Assembly (NCBI GenBank): GCA_963575745.1 | Contig: CAUYUJ010021172.1 | Span: 1-64,000, forward strand | Direction: 5' to 3' | DNA length: 64,000 bases | Source: Prorocentrum cordatum | Taxonomy: Eukaryota; Sar; Dinophyceae; Prorocentrales; Prorocentraceae | In this document: piece by piece, positions 51,690 through 62,929 of the stretch | Position numbering within the stretch: position 1 is the first letter of the stretch | Layout of the letters: each line of letters begins with the position of its first letter | Made by a program: the position numbers and the translations under genes | Notes under the pieces: model-generated | Seen by the model: only the letters and a program-made list of their open reading frames with translations | Database searches by the model: none | Told to the model about the DNA's origin: nothing

Positions 51690-52530
51690 CTAAGCAACGC
51701 AACACAATGCAATGCATAGCAGTGCTTGGCAGTGGATTTGCTTGACATTGCGCATTGCTCGAAATCACTGCGCGTTGCTTGACATTGGCTTCGCATTGCT
51801 GTGCATTGCTTGACAGCGTGGCATTGCTTTGCATTGCCAAGCAATGCTTGGCATTGCTTGGAGCATTGCCTGGAGCATTGCTTGGCATTGCTTTGCATTG
51901 CTTGGCGTTGCTTGGAGGAGGCCATGTGCTGGCATTGCTTGGCAATGCTGTGCATTGCTTACCATTGCTTGGGGTTGCGTAGTATTGCTTGGCATTGGCT
52001 CTGCTTGGCGTTGTTTGGCATTGCTTTGCATTGCTTGACGTTGCTTGGCATTGCTTGTAGCATTGCTTGGCATTGCTTGGCGTTGCTTGGCATTGGCATT
52101 GCTTGGTGATGATTGGCACTCCTTGGAGTATTGCTTTGCGTTTGCTTGGCACTGCTTGGAGCGTTGCTTGGGGTTGCTTGGCATTGGCTCTGCATTTCTC
52201 GGCACTGCTTGGCATTGCTTGGCATTGCTTGGCATTGCTTGGAGCATTGCTTGGCGTTGCTCGGCATTGCTTTGGACTGCTTGGCGTTGCTTTGCACTGC
52301 TTGGTACTGCTTGGCATTGCTTGGCTTTGCTTGGCATTGCGTCACATTGCTTAGCGTTGCTTGGAACATAGCTTGGCATTGCTTGGCGCTGCTTGGCACT
52401 GCTTTGAATTGCTTGGCACTGCTTGGAGCATTGGTTGGCGTTGCTTGGCATAGCTTTGCATTGCTTGGCGTTGCGCGGCGCCTATTGGCGTTGCTTGAGA
52501 TTGCTTAGCATTGCTTGGCATCTTGTGGGC
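51690..52530. repeat. GCATTGCTTG decamer satellite
   Basis: Some 80 tandem decamers (GCATTGCTTG, GCGTTGCTTG, GCACTGCTTG, GAGCATTGCTTG). It recurs at 54175-55205 in the same orientation and at 23906-23998 inverted. Every frame is long and repetitive, so the Ala/Leu/Trp/Cys or Gln/Ser/Ala-rich frames are not genes. Confidence 0.97.
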
Positions 52531-53050
52531 AACCACCAAAGGCAACTCAGCTGCTAACCCCAGGTAACGCCGGCCAGCGCCAGACAGCCCCGAAGAATGC
52601 TGGGGGGATGGTCGCCGCACCCACGGGACTTCTCTCACAAACAAGTACGACCCCCTTAAACAAAGCCTCACTGAGAAATGATCGGAATTGGGCCCGCGCC
52701 CGAAAGCCCCCACGAGGCCCTGGGGGCCCCCAAGACGCCGCCAAGGAGCCCCAAGAGACTCCCAAGAGGTCCCCAAGGGGCCTCCACGAGGCCCTAAAGA
52801 GGGCTCCAGGGCCGGCGGAATGAGCGAAGCGATTAAATAATCTGAATTGGGTCCGCGCCCGAAAGCCCCGAGCGTCGCTCTCGCCCAAGCGCCTCGCCGG
52901 TGTTTCTTTCTGAGAGCCGCGTTCCCGTTTGGGGGCAAAGGCGCGTGTGCCTGCCGATCGCCAATCCTCTATGGAAAGCTGGGCCGCGCGCCACCGAGCT
53001 GCACGTTGCTGTCGCTTCCGATCCCAAGCTTTCGATCGGGAACTCTGGGA
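52531..53050. other. Stretch with a 160-bp-spaced duplication
   Basis: GGCCCGCGCCCGAAAGCCCC at 52692 and GGTCCGCGCCCGAAAGCCCC at 52850 are about 160 bp apart. A loose CCCCAAGAG minisatellite lies between. No gene recognised. Confidence 0.55.
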
Positions 53051-53052
53051 TA

Positions 53053-53229
53053 CAGTCGGGGCGTTGACCTAAGGAACCCTAAATAAGGAACGAGGCCCCT
53101 CCTTTCCCGTAAGTTGAACTTCGATTTCGTATCGAAAACCCAAGGAAAGCCTGAGGCGAGCTGCGAAACGCTGAAGGAACACGGAGCCCCTCCCCCACGA
53201 AAAGGGCTCCTTCTTCAAGACCCCTACTG
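53053..53229. mobile_element. Family C inverted-repeat element, copy 2
   Basis: CAGTCGGGGCGTTGACCTAA at the left and AAGACCCCTACTG at the right, with interior blocks (GGAACGAGGCCC, GTATCGAAAACCCAAGG, ACGGAGCCCCTCCCC, AAAGGGCTCCTTCTTC) matching copy 1. The left TA is present and the right one is CA. CGATCGGGAACTCTGGGA lies on both sides (53033-53050 and 53232-53249), so it inserted in or was duplicated with a host tandem unit. Confidence 0.8.
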
Positions 53230-53231
53230 CA

Positions 53232-53510
53232 CGATCGGGAACTCTGGGATGGCACGTCGCTCCGACGGTCGTGCCCTCCACGCTTCGGCGCGGGAGGAGG
53301 AGGAGGAGGAGGAGGAGGAGGAGGAGGAGGAGGAGGAGGAGGAGGAGGAGGAGGAGGAGGAGGAGGAGGAGGGAGGAGGAGGAGGAGGAGGAGGAGGAGG
53401 AGGAGGAGGAGGAGACACACTATCCACTTCCCAGTCCCTCAGCTCTACGATCGGGAACTTTGGGACAGCACGTCGCTCCCACGGCTGTGCCCTCCCCGCC
53501 TCGGCGGCGG
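53232..53510. repeat. Duplicated host unit around a GGA array
   Basis: CGATCGGGAACTCTGGGATG...CACGTCGCTCCGACG at 53232 recurs at 53448 as CGATCGGGAACTTTGGGACA...CACGTCGCTCCCACG. The GGA array 53285-53413 separates them. Confidence 0.8.
53285..53413. repeat. GGA microsatellite
   Basis: About 42 GGA units, one of the purest arrays in the window. Confidence 0.97.
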
Positions 53511-54174
53511 CACACGATCCACGTCCCGGTCCCTCCGCTTATTCGACGCCCCGAGCTTTCACCGAACCCCCCACCCCGCGAGGCGGAGCCACAGGCTGCC
53601 CACTCGCAGAGGACAGCGTGGCGCCTGGGCCGCCTCGACGACACGCTGTCCACGAGTTTCCGACCGCACTCGCTCCCCGAAGTGGCGTCCCCGCTCGGGC
53701 ACGGCGCAGACGTTTCCTTCGCCACGCCGACCACAGCGGGGCGGCGCGCGCTCGCGAGCGCCTTCAATTCACTGAGCGGGAGTTCGCGCCAGTCCCGATG
53801 CCCACTTGGGCCAGCAATCGTTATCATGTTCTGGGAGAGGGGGGTGCGGGAGGTCGCTGGCTCGTTCGGGCAGGCTAGCTTGACTCCTACCCCTGCTCAT
53901 ACTCATCATTCTCCTCCTCCTCCTCCACGGCCTCCTCGCCCGCCACCTCCTTGTCCAGCGTCTGGCTGCTAGTCGTGCTGCTGTTCCAAGTCCTCCTCCT
54001 GCTCCTCCCGCCCTCCTCCCTCCTCCGCCTCATCTTCCTGCTGCTGCTCCTAATCATTCGACTCATCCTTGCCCACTTTCTCCTACGCGTACAGATTCTA
54101 GAATTGCAGAGTATCTCCAGAGCCCAGTCGCACCCCAAAAAGACCTTGAACACCTGGACTGCGCATCAATGAAT
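53511..54174. other. Stretch without a recognised gene
   Basis: GC-rich sequence with short CTCCTC runs at 53910-54020. No conserved frame. Confidence 0.45.
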
Positions 54175-55205
54175 CCGGCATTGCTTGGCATTATATTGCT
54201 TTGCTTGGCATTGCATTGCTTTGCACTGCGTTGCATTGCTTGTCGCTGCTTGGAGTTGCTTGGCATGGATTGGCGCTGCTAGCGAATACTCGGCTTTGCT
54301 AGCCGTTGCTTTGCTTTGCTTGGCGTTGCTTGGCGTTCCTTGGCGTTGCTTGGCATTACACTACGTTGCGTGGCGTTGCGTTTCCTCGCTTGGCGTTGCG
54401 TGGCGCTGCCTGGCATTGCTCGGCAGTGCTCGGCATTGCATTGCATTGCATGGCGTTGCTTGGTCGTGCTTGGCGTTGCTGGGCGTTGCTTGGCATTACA
54501 TTGCTGTGCTTGGCATTGCATTGCTTTGCACTGTGTTGCATTGCGTGTCGCTGCTTTGAGTTGCTTGGCATGGACTGGCGCTGCTAGCGAATACTCGGCA
54601 TTGTTTGGCGTTGCTTTGCTTTGCTTGGCATTGCCTGGCGTTCCTTGGCGTTCAAATGCTTTGCTTGGCATTGCGTTGATTTGCTTGGCGTTGCTTGGCG
54701 TGGCTTTGCGGTGCTCGTCATTGCTCGGCGTGCGTCGCATTGCATGGCGTTGCTTGGTCGTGCTTGGCGTTGCTGGGCATCGCTTGGAATTAGATTGATT
54801 TGCTTGGTATTGCATTGTTTTACATTGTGTTGCATTGCTTGTCACTGGCTGGAGTTGTTTGGCATTGCTTGGCGCTGCTAGGGAATACTCGGCATTCCTT
54901 GGCGTTGCTTTGCTTTGCTTGGCCTTGCTTGGCGTTGCTTGGCGTTGCTTGGCATTACATTGCGTTGCTTGGCATTGCGTTGCTTTGCTTGGCGCTGCTT
55001 GGCCCTGCTTGGCGTTCCAGGGCACGGCTTGGCATTGCATTGGTCGGCTTGGCATTGCATTGCTGTACATTGTGTTGCATTGCTTGTCACGGCTTGGAGT
55101 TGCTTGGCACTCCTTGGCGCTGCTGGGGAATACTCGGCATTGCTCGGTACCGTTTCGCAGTGCACGGCACTGCTTGGCGTCGCTTTCCCTTGCTTGGCAT
55201 TGCGG
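54175..55205. repeat. Decamer satellite with 245-305 bp higher-order units
   Basis: GC(A/G)TTGCTTG decamers throughout. The distinctive block GCTGCTAG(C/G)GAATACTCGG marks units at about 54281, 54586, 54880 and 55125, i.e. spacings of 305, 294 and 245 bp. Within each unit TTTGCTTTGCTTGG and TTACATTGC-type variants recur at similar places. Confidence 0.95.
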
Positions 55206-55714
55206 CGACGACGGCGACGTAGGACGATCTGGCCAAAACCACCCCCAGGCCATTCTCGGGTCTCGGCGCCCGTTCTGGCAGATGTGTCTAGCTGCGTTCA
55301 GCCGCAGCGACGAGACCCTCCAAAAACGTCAAACATATCCGAAGCCGTCATCTTCGTCGTCGTCGAGGACGACGACCACCACCATGACGACGAGGAGGAG
55401 GAGTGGAGGGGGGAGGGCCCGGGGGGGAGAACGAGCCCACTGGAGATCCTCAGAGGATCCTGGAGGCCCCCGGGGCCCAGGAACAGCCGAAGACAGCAAT
55501 CGCCGAGGAGGAGAAGCAGAGAGAAACCCAAAGATGCACGGCCGATGTTGCAGTAAACCCTCCCGTCCCACGTCCCCTCCCCACACGCCCCATACGGTCC
55601 TCCTTTTCACTCAAGCGACACGCCCGGCCCGCCCTCCCGACACGCCTGGGGGTGCGACAGGGAGGAGCTGTTTCTAAGGAAAAGAAGCGGGGGAGGAGGA
55701 GTCCAATCCAGTCC

Positions 55715-55832
55715 AGTCCTCCTCCTCCTCCTCCTCCTCCTCCTCCTCCTCCTCCCCCTCCTCCCCCTCCTCCTCCTCCTCCTCCTCCTCCTCCTCCTCC
55801 TCCTCCTCCTCCTCCTCCTCCTCCTCCTCCTG
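55715..55832. repeat. CTC microsatellite
   Basis: Nearly pure CTC with two CCC interruptions. Confidence 0.97.
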
Positions 55833-56089
55833 CGGCGACTCTAGACGTCTGAGCGCCGCCTTCGCGACAGCCTACTCTCATGGAACCGCTCCTGGGCCCT
55901 CGGTGCCCTCGCGAGCACCGGTCGCACTGCCCCACCAGGGCGACCACCGCTCGGGCGCGCAACTCTGGCGGATACCATGTGGAGAAGGAGGAGGAGGAGG
56001 ACGACGACGACGACGACGACGAGAAGGACGCTTCAGCCTAGATGCTTAAGTTTGCCCAACGTAAAACGGCGGCGACGGCGGTGGCGGCG

Positions 56090-56254
56090 GCACGCAGGAG
56101 GGGGCAGGGGGAGGGGGCAAGGCTTCTTAGAGGGAGACTGCTCCTTGGAAGGCGCCGGCCTTACATCTATAGATCAGGCACGCACCCTCTAAGAAACAGG
56201 ATGTTTCTCAGAAGCCTTCCCCCCTCCTCCTGCCCCCCTTCTGCGCGTGGCCGA
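56090..56254. mobile_element. Family A inverted-repeat element, copy 3
   Basis: CGCAGGAGGGGGCAGGGGGA with CAAGGCTTCTTAGAGGGAG at the left is inverted at the right (CAGAAGCCTTCCCCCCTCCT, GCCCCCCTTCTGCG). The spacer GGCGCCGGCCTTACATCTAT matches copy 1. GGTGGCGGCGGCA stands directly outside both ends (56080-56092 and 56255-56267), a possible target duplication, though the motif is low-complexity. Confidence 0.8.
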
Positions 56255-56399
56255 GGTGGCGGCGGCATCAGCATGCGCGGCGGGATGCTCGTCGGGATGC
56301 TCCTGCGCCAGCTGCTCCGCCAGGGAGGGCAGCGCCAGGTGGGACGGGGCGGCGGCCGGGAGCGGCCAGGGGATCGGCCCTCCCTCCTGCCTGTCGTTT

Positions 56400-56473
56400 C
56401 TCTTGCTCGTTCTCTATCTCTCGCTCTGTCTCTCTCTCTTTCTCTCGCTCTTTTATTTTGTCTCTCTCTCTCT

Positions 56474-56505
<32 letters not shown>

Positions 56506-56512
56506 TGCCTCG
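56400..56512. repeat. CT microsatellite
   Basis: TCTCTCTCTC with TTTATTTTG and TTTCTCTTT interruptions. Confidence 0.9.
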
Positions 56513-56769
56513 TTCTCCCTACCCCTTCCTCGTCCCTCCTCATCCCTCCTCCCCCCTTCCCCTCCTCCGTTGTGAGCACGCATTGACTGCCATGCCACCG
56601 TTGCACCACCACCACCTCCCCTCCCCCTCCTCCTCTCCCTCTCGTCCTCGCTCCTCCTTCCTCCCCATTCCGTTGGAAAACCGGCAGGGCGCCTTTGCCC
56701 TGGCTGCTTACGAGGCCAGCGAGAAGCGCTGGTGAAATCTGGCCACTCCCCCCTAAATCCTGGAGCCCC

Positions 56770-57040
56770 CTCCTCTTCCTCCTCCTGCTCTGCTCATCCG
56801 TCCTCCTCGCTCTTCCTCCTCTCTCCTCCTCCTCCTCCTCTTCCTCCTCCTCCTCCTCCTCCTCCTCCTCCTCCTCCTTCTCCTCCTCCTCCTCCTCCTC
56901 CTCCTACTCCTCCTCCTCCTCCTCCTCCTCCTCCTCCTCCTCCTTCTCCTCCTTCTTCCCCTCCTCCTCCTCCTCCTCCTCCTCCTCCTCTTCCTCCTCC
57001 TCCTGCTCCTGCTCCTCCTCCTCCTGCTCCTCCTGCCCGG
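56770..57040. repeat. CTC array
   Basis: CTCCTC with TTC, TAC and TGC variants over about 270 bp. Confidence 0.95.
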
Positions 57041-57800
57041 TTTTGCCTTCGACCCTCGAAGATCCAGGGGACATGCGTTTTGACGTCGCTGGTGGCTGCT
57101 GGGCGGTCTCCCTCTCCAGCGTTGTTCGCACTTTGCCTGGGGGCCCAAGGGAGCGTCCAGGGACAAGCACGGGGTCAGGGTCTGGGACGGCAGCAAGACT
57201 TCCGTCCCTCCTCGTGCTCCGCCTTTGTCCACCACTCTCCGGATTTTCTGCGTGGTCGGCAGTGTTCAAGTGGGGAGGCACTCGTTCGAGGTATCACTCG
57301 ATTGTTCCTTGGGCTCCTTTGTCCTGTCAGTCGTGTACGTGCTGCTGGGCTCATATCCCTGTTCATTGTAGCTCCTCTTCATCGGCCTCGCCGTCTGATT
57401 CGAGGGTTGTGGCGACAGGGGGTGGCGTTCGTTTCTAGTGACGCTTCGCGTCTGTTCAGATTCCGATTATTCCTCCTCCTCCTCCTCCTCCCTCCGCCAA
57501 TGTTCTCCTTCTGTAGCTCCTCCTTGCCGCACCTCAGACGCTTCGGTAGGGCGGGCCGGCCGTTTCGCCGAAGACTTCATATGATCATGCAGCTCGAACT
57601 TCGCGACAACTGCAAGGATAGACGGGGTGCCGATTTGCAACAACTGCCTCAGCGCCGCGCACATTCGTCTTGAAGGCCTGCGGCCGTCACGAGAGCGGAG
57701 GGGGGCTCCGTCTCGAGATGGGGCCTCCGCCCGCTCCTCGAGCACTCGCCCTGGAAAGGCTGCAGCAATTCCATGGACTACCACCGCAACGACGCTCACA
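57041..57800. other. Stretch without a recognised gene
   Basis: Unique-looking sequence. CAGCGCCGCGCACATTCGTC at 57650 is a single piece of the 82-83 bp satellite. Confidence 0.45.
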
Positions 57801-57819
57801 TTAGCCTTTACGTGTTTGC

Positions 57820-57990
57820 TGCAGCTACACGGATGGAGAACTGCTCCCTTTAAAAATGTGATCCTCGCGTGAGACTTCCTCAGCACATGTAGCAGCCACG
57901 CGGATGGAGAACAGCTCCCTTTCCAAAAACAGGGGCAATCGCTCGATACTTCCTCGAAGTGCATGACCGGATGCAAGGTTGTGCAGCCAT
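57820..57990. repeat. 71-bp degenerate tandem repeat
   Basis: GGATGGAGAACTGCTCCCTTT at 57831 and GGATGGAGAACAGCTCCCTTT at 57902, followed by a weaker third unit near 57972. Confidence 0.75.
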
Positions 57991-59325
57991 TGCACGGATG
58001 GGGGGCGATCTTATCTAGAGACAGGAATGTCGCTGGACACCACCATGAGCTGTATGGCCTTACCATTGCGCAACCCTGATGACTCGCTATAAGAGACGGC
58101 ATATCGAAGTCAAAAAAAACATCCCCATAATAACCACCCCGACACACGAAGCCGTTTAGCACACGCACCCTAAGAAGAAATCGAACAGGTCAGCCCTGTT
58201 TAGTAAACGCCCAAGGCCGTAGAACAAACGCCAATTGTCCAGTCCGGGTGTTTTTTCCTCTCTTGAGGATAACGGATTGCAGCATCGTTGTCCGCCGCAG
58301 GCCTTCCAGAAGCAGGAGCTGGCTACTCTTACTTTCCTCGAGCGCAAGGTCCAAACCTGGCCCGAGGGCATGGGAGGCAAGTGGCCATCGTTTTGATCCT
58401 TGCTCGGCTGTCTGAATCAGCCACTCGCCACGGTGGACCGCTGCTGATGAAATGTATGGCACGATGGGTTGTGGGGGAAGGTGCGACCGATGCGTTGTCT
58501 GCACCAAAACGCCGGGGGATGACGGCTGCAGTCTCTTCTTCTCCTGCCCCGGGGGCACAGAGGCAGGTCACACACCGCAGCTCCCGACGCTACAAGCCGG
58601 CGCTGAACGCGCGGTCTCTCGAGTTCGGCCTCCCCGTGATGCTGATGAGGCCACCCTTGTGGGATAACGGTGAGGCAGGCCCGAGCTTTCCTTTCGCCGT
58701 AGTCTCATGCCTGGCTTCCTAGCCTCCCTGAAGTCGTCCCATGCGCTCCAGTGTGCAATGATGACCAGCAGTGGCAGAGTCCATGACATGACGGGTAAAT
58801 GGTATGCTGAGCAGCAGTTCTGCCCACCTTAAAGGAGGCTCACAGAGGCCCGAGCACTGACGGTTTAAAACGCAGTAGTCCCTCAACTGCGTGGCCGTCC
58901 CTCTCCTCCCCGTCCTTTCCCCTCCCTCTCACCTCTCTGCGCTGTTCTGCTTGTCCTCGCTGTTTGGGTCTCTGTCGTGCCACGGGATAGACTCAGGAAT
59001 GAACCTCACGACCCCCTCACCCGACAAGGGCGGTGGGGAGGTGCCCTGGGGCGAAATAGCCCGGTAGCGTACCGTCCTGCAGCCTCCAAGCCCGGCCTGC
59101 AGGCACGCACCTGTCACGCACAGGCTCGCCGTTCCAGGAGTCATCCGGCATTGAATTCGTTGTTGCGCCCAGTGGTGATGTCGATTCGCAGCGGATGTGC
59201 ACAGGGAACCTCTGCGAACCCCACAGACATCGGGTGGAGCTCATGGTCATTGTCCGTCTGTCTGTCCTTCTCATCTCCCTTCCTCGCCGAATCCTCCTCC
59301 ACTCTGCCTCCTCCTCCCCCTCCCC
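57991..59325. other. Stretch without a recognised gene
   Basis: Mixed-composition sequence with no convincing domain on either strand. A minus-strand FFDFDMPSL near 58090-58120 looks superficially like an RT block (see rejected items). Confidence 0.45.
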
Positions 59326-59329
59326 TTCG

Positions 59330-59560
59330 TCCTTTCGGAAATGTAGCTCTCGCATTAGCACTGCGCGCAATTGTTGAGAGCGTCCAGCAGATATACCGAT
59401 GGGTTGTAGTTATTTTCGGAAGTGGGGCTCTCGCCTGAGACCTCCTCAGGTTGCGCCACGAGAAATCACAAACCACAACATTTATCCACAAAGATGGACG
59501 TATGTTCCTTTCCAAAGCGGGGCTGTCGCCAGAAAGCTCGCTTGGCTTTCTGGTCCTACC
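59330..59560 (+). repeat. Diverged relatives of the 82-83 bp satellite
   Basis: TCGGAAATGTAGCTCTCGCA, TTTTCGGAAGTGGGGCTCTC and TTTCCAAAGCGGGGCTGTCG are spaced about 70-100 bp apart. Confidence 0.5.
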
Positions 59561-59849
59561 CTTGGCGCTTCTGATAGCTAGAGGGATGGAGAGGGGCCCT
59601 TGGCAACAAACGAAATCGCGCCTGAATCTGAATGCCAGGCAATGGGGGCGCTAGTCTTCCAAGGGGGCGCTTCCCGTGGTGAAGCGGAAGGGGCTCGTGA
59701 GGAAGGGACTTGGGACGGGAGGGTGCGGTACAGCATTGTTGATGCATCCGGGGATCTCGAGTCCTGTCCCTCCACCTCATCCCAATAACTCCTCATCCTC
59801 ATCGTCATCCTCCTCCTCCTGCTCCTGTTTCTCCCGTGCGCGCGCGGGG

Positions 59850-60050
59850 GAGCAAGAAGGAGGCCTCCGAAGGACAGAGGAGGAGGAGGGGAGGAGGAGA
59901 CCACCGGAGGGAGGAGGATGAGGAGAGAGGGAGGAGGGAGGGAGGAGGAGGCAAGAGGGAGGAGGCAGGAAGAGGGGGCACAGGAGAGGAGGGAGCAAGA
60001 AGGGGTGGAGGTGGAGAGGGAGGAGGAGAAGGAGAAGGAGGAGGAAGTTC
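59850..60050. repeat. GGA-rich purine tract
   Basis: GGAGGAGGGGAGG and GGGAGGAGGCAAG variants. Confidence 0.85.
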
Positions 60051-60303
60051 CCGGTGGTCTTGGATTGATTATGGAGGTTTTCTCAGCGGCTCTGGGGTAT
60101 TTCTGACGGAGTTTGGAAGTCTCCTGAAGCTTGGGGGAGAAGAAAAAGAGGTAGGGAGGAATTGAGGAACGAAGGACGGAAACGAGGAAAGGGATGGGGG
60201 GGAGGGGTAAGAAAAGAGAGAAACAATGGGGAAACGAGGAGGACGTTCGGTGATTTACCGCGTCTTCCAGCACGTGTTCGAAAATGCTTGGTAGATTTCA
60301 CAT

Positions 60304-60481
60304 GGGCGACGATCAGAAACGGGTCTTACGCGAGGTGGCATAGCGGTATTGCGCGGTAGCTTACGCGGGCCGCCATCGCGGCACAAACATTGGAAGCAGG
60401 CGCACTTGCGCGCCACCTTACACGAGAAGCTTGCGCGCCAATGTCGGCGCAGACGATCCTATTTTTTCCGTCGCCCACATG
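60304..60481 (+). repeat. Dispersed repeat J, copy 3
   Basis: GGCGACGATCAGAAACGGGT, GGTAGCTTACGCGGGCCGCC, CACGAGAAGCTTGCGCGCCA and ATGTCGGCGCAGACG follow copy 1 closely. Confidence 0.75.
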
Positions 60482-60519
60482 TTTCCCATCACTCTCGAAG
60501 TTCCCAAAACTCTAGGGGG

Positions 60520-60810
60520 GGTGCAGAGGGGGAGAGGAACGAGGTGAAGGGCGGGGGAGGGCGCAGGGAAAAAGGAACGAGGCTGGGGAGGAGGGCGAAA
60601 GTTTTCGGCTGCATTGGTTTGAAAAGTTTCTGGGGGCCTTCTGGGGGAGGGGGGATGTGAGGAGATGTCGCGGCGGGGGAGGGGGTGGAGGGATGGGGAG
60701 GAGGACGAAGAGGGTGACGGAGAGGGGGGAACGGGGAGCGGGAGAAGGAGGACAATGAGAGGAAGGAGGAGGAGGAGGAGGAGGAGAAAACGAGGAGGAG
60801 TAGGAGGAGC
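60520..60810. repeat. G-rich/GGA purine tract
   Basis: GGGGGAGGGGG and GGAGGAGGAGG blocks with unique pieces between. Confidence 0.65.
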
Positions 60811-61129
60811 CCAGCGTGAGGAGAAGGGATTCGTTTTTCGGAGGGTATGGAAGGGGGGGAACAGGATACGACGCGTAGGGGGGACGGGAAGGAGTGAGAA
60901 AGGAGGATTGGGATGAGGAGTACGGAAGGGAGTATTACTGACAAGCAACGCACATACCTATACGACCACCCTTCGGATGAAAAGGAGGTTGGGGAGCAGG
61001 GAAAACCCACCGACGACAACTGCGATGACTGCGATGGCGACGATGTGCTGGCGCTGCGCTCGCGAGACGGCGACGATGCACGATGACGCTGATGGTTAAA
61101 ATGCAGAATGGACCGCCCGTAGAGCTGCT

Positions 61130-62150
61130 TCGACCCAGTGATCGATCTGAGCATCGATTCTACAATCGATCTCACTTGCGATTCTATTGCCGATCTCTCA
61201 GCAGATCTTGCCAGACCCCATCGGGACACCACCATGGGGCACCCCCCGCCACGACGGCGCACCCCCTGGCCAGAAATCTGCCGTGAACGATCTCGCTATC
61301 GATCTCACTCTTGATCTCACGATCGATCTGGCGATCTCACGCTCGACCCCACGATCGATCTTACAACAGGTCTCACGATCGATATCACTATCAGTCTCAC
61401 TATCGATCTCACTATCGAAGTCTCGATTTCACCATCGATCACGCAATTGATCTCACGATCGACTTCACAATCGATCTCACGACCAATCTCACGAGCTACC
61501 ATCGGGACACCACAGCGGGATTCTCGGGACCACCGACAGGACACCCCGCGCCTCCGACGGGGCACCCCCGCGACACCGACGGGGCACCCCGGACCAGGCC
61601 ACCGGTGGGGGGCTCTCCGTTCCACCGCCATCTATGCCCCTCGCCTCCGACGATCGTGATGGTAACGACGACGAAGGAACCTCGACGCAAGGCGCACTGG
61701 ACACCATGTGGGCACCGCCAGGACATCTCGTTGTCTATCTCACTCTCGATCCCACTATCGATCTCACGATCGATCTCTCTATCGATCTCACGATCGATCT
61801 CAACATCGATCTCACGATCGATATCACTATCGATTTCTCGGTCTCACGATCGATATCGCGACCACGATCGGTTGCAAAATCGATCGCACTATCGATCTCA
61901 CGATCGACCTCACGAGCTACCATCGAGACACCACGGCGGGATACCCTGAGCCTCCGTCGGGACCACCTCGCGCCACCGAAGGGACACCCCCCGCCGCCGA
62001 CGGGGCACCCCCGCGCCACCGACGGGGCACCCTGGGCACCCGCGCGCCACCGAAGGGGCACCCGCGTGCCACCGACGCGAACCGAGTTCCCGGTGGGGGG
62101 GGCCCCCCGTTCCACTGCGAACTCACCCAACCTCCGACTAGCAGCAGCCG
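61130..62150. repeat. About 430-bp units: 12-mer array plus GACGGGGCACCCC array
   Basis: Each unit begins with CGATCTCACGAT 12-mers (61275-61495; 61735-61915) and continues GAGCTACCATCGGGACACCA, then ACCGACGGGGCACCCC repeats, then GGTGGGGG and CCGTTCCAC. A truncated unit precedes at 61135-61270. Ser/Ile/Asp/Arg-rich frames reflect the 12-mer. Confidence 0.9.
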
Positions 62151-62289
62151 TCATCATACAAGGCGATGTAAGGTAGGACGCTCAGGGACTGCGGGCGGGG
62201 ATGCGGCTGGCAGCCGCTGGAATTCGCTGGAATTCGCTGATATTCACGGGGTGGCAGCGAACTCAGCGATCCTCAATCAGCACGCCAGG

Positions 62290-62925
62290 CGGCGGGCCAC
62301 GGAGGACGGCCTCGCGCCTGACAATGCCCAGCTCATGGGCCTGGGTCGTCTTGGACGGCCCCGCGCGGCTGGGAAAAAGCCCCTCCTGAATTCGATGAAG
62401 GTTTTCTGTACCTTTCTTGGTGCGGGCCTTGCACTCAGCAACTCAATGGCGCGGGTCCTCGTGGCAATTTTACAGAACGTCAAACAAAAATGCAACCCAA
62501 ACTTGGGTCAGAAATGCAGCACATGCGAGGAGTGACGAACCTTCCCCCCGCCGTGGCCGCCCTGCAGGCCCGCGCCACCCCATGACCAACAGGACTCGAA
62601 AGGTCCTGGCCGGCAGCGTGACAGAGAGAAGTTGCAAATTCAGCAACGTTGTGCAAGGGTGCAACTTGGTGACGCAGCGAGCGCAGCCACTTACGTTCAG
62701 CTCTGACCAAACAGTGTTCGCTCCGAAGCAAGGCCTCGGTGAGGCCCCCCACACGACGGGCCTCTGGAGGCTTCTCCGCGGACCAGGGGGCGGCGCTGAT
62801 GGAGCCCACCATGGCCTTGGCCGCGCGACGCGAAACCAGCGCCGCCGCGCAATCCCGCAGATCCGCGTCGGGGGGCCGCTGGCCCTGAAGGCCACGGGCC
62901 CGGGAAAAACTGGCCGCGCCCCCCG
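62290..62925 (-). pseudogene. LINE-E C-terminal tail
   Basis: After the RNase H block the frame 62480-63013 continues DADLRDCAAALVSRRAAKAM and RAERKWLRSLRHQVAPLHNV, an Ala/Arg-rich helical region as expected after RNase H. No GxxFCxxCG tail like that of LINE-A was found. The end is set where resemblance to protein-like sequence fades near 62300. Confidence 0.45.
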
Positions 62926-62929
62926 CGAG

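Noticed and set aside
51679-52451. Gln/Ser/Ala/Cys-rich repetitive proteins (212-228 codons) and similar frames at 54279-55253
   Set aside because: Direct translation of the decamer satellite in frames without stop codons.
56255-56267. 13-bp direct repeat around family A copy 3 as a proven target duplication
   Set aside because: GGTGGCGGCGGCA is low-complexity and the surrounding sequence is GGC-rich, so chance identity is likely. Kept only as a possibility.
57990-58170. Minus-strand FFDFDMPSL as another RT motif A
   Set aside because: The expected flanking blocks (QGxP, ADD, VPK) are absent in all frames nearby, so the match is probably chance.
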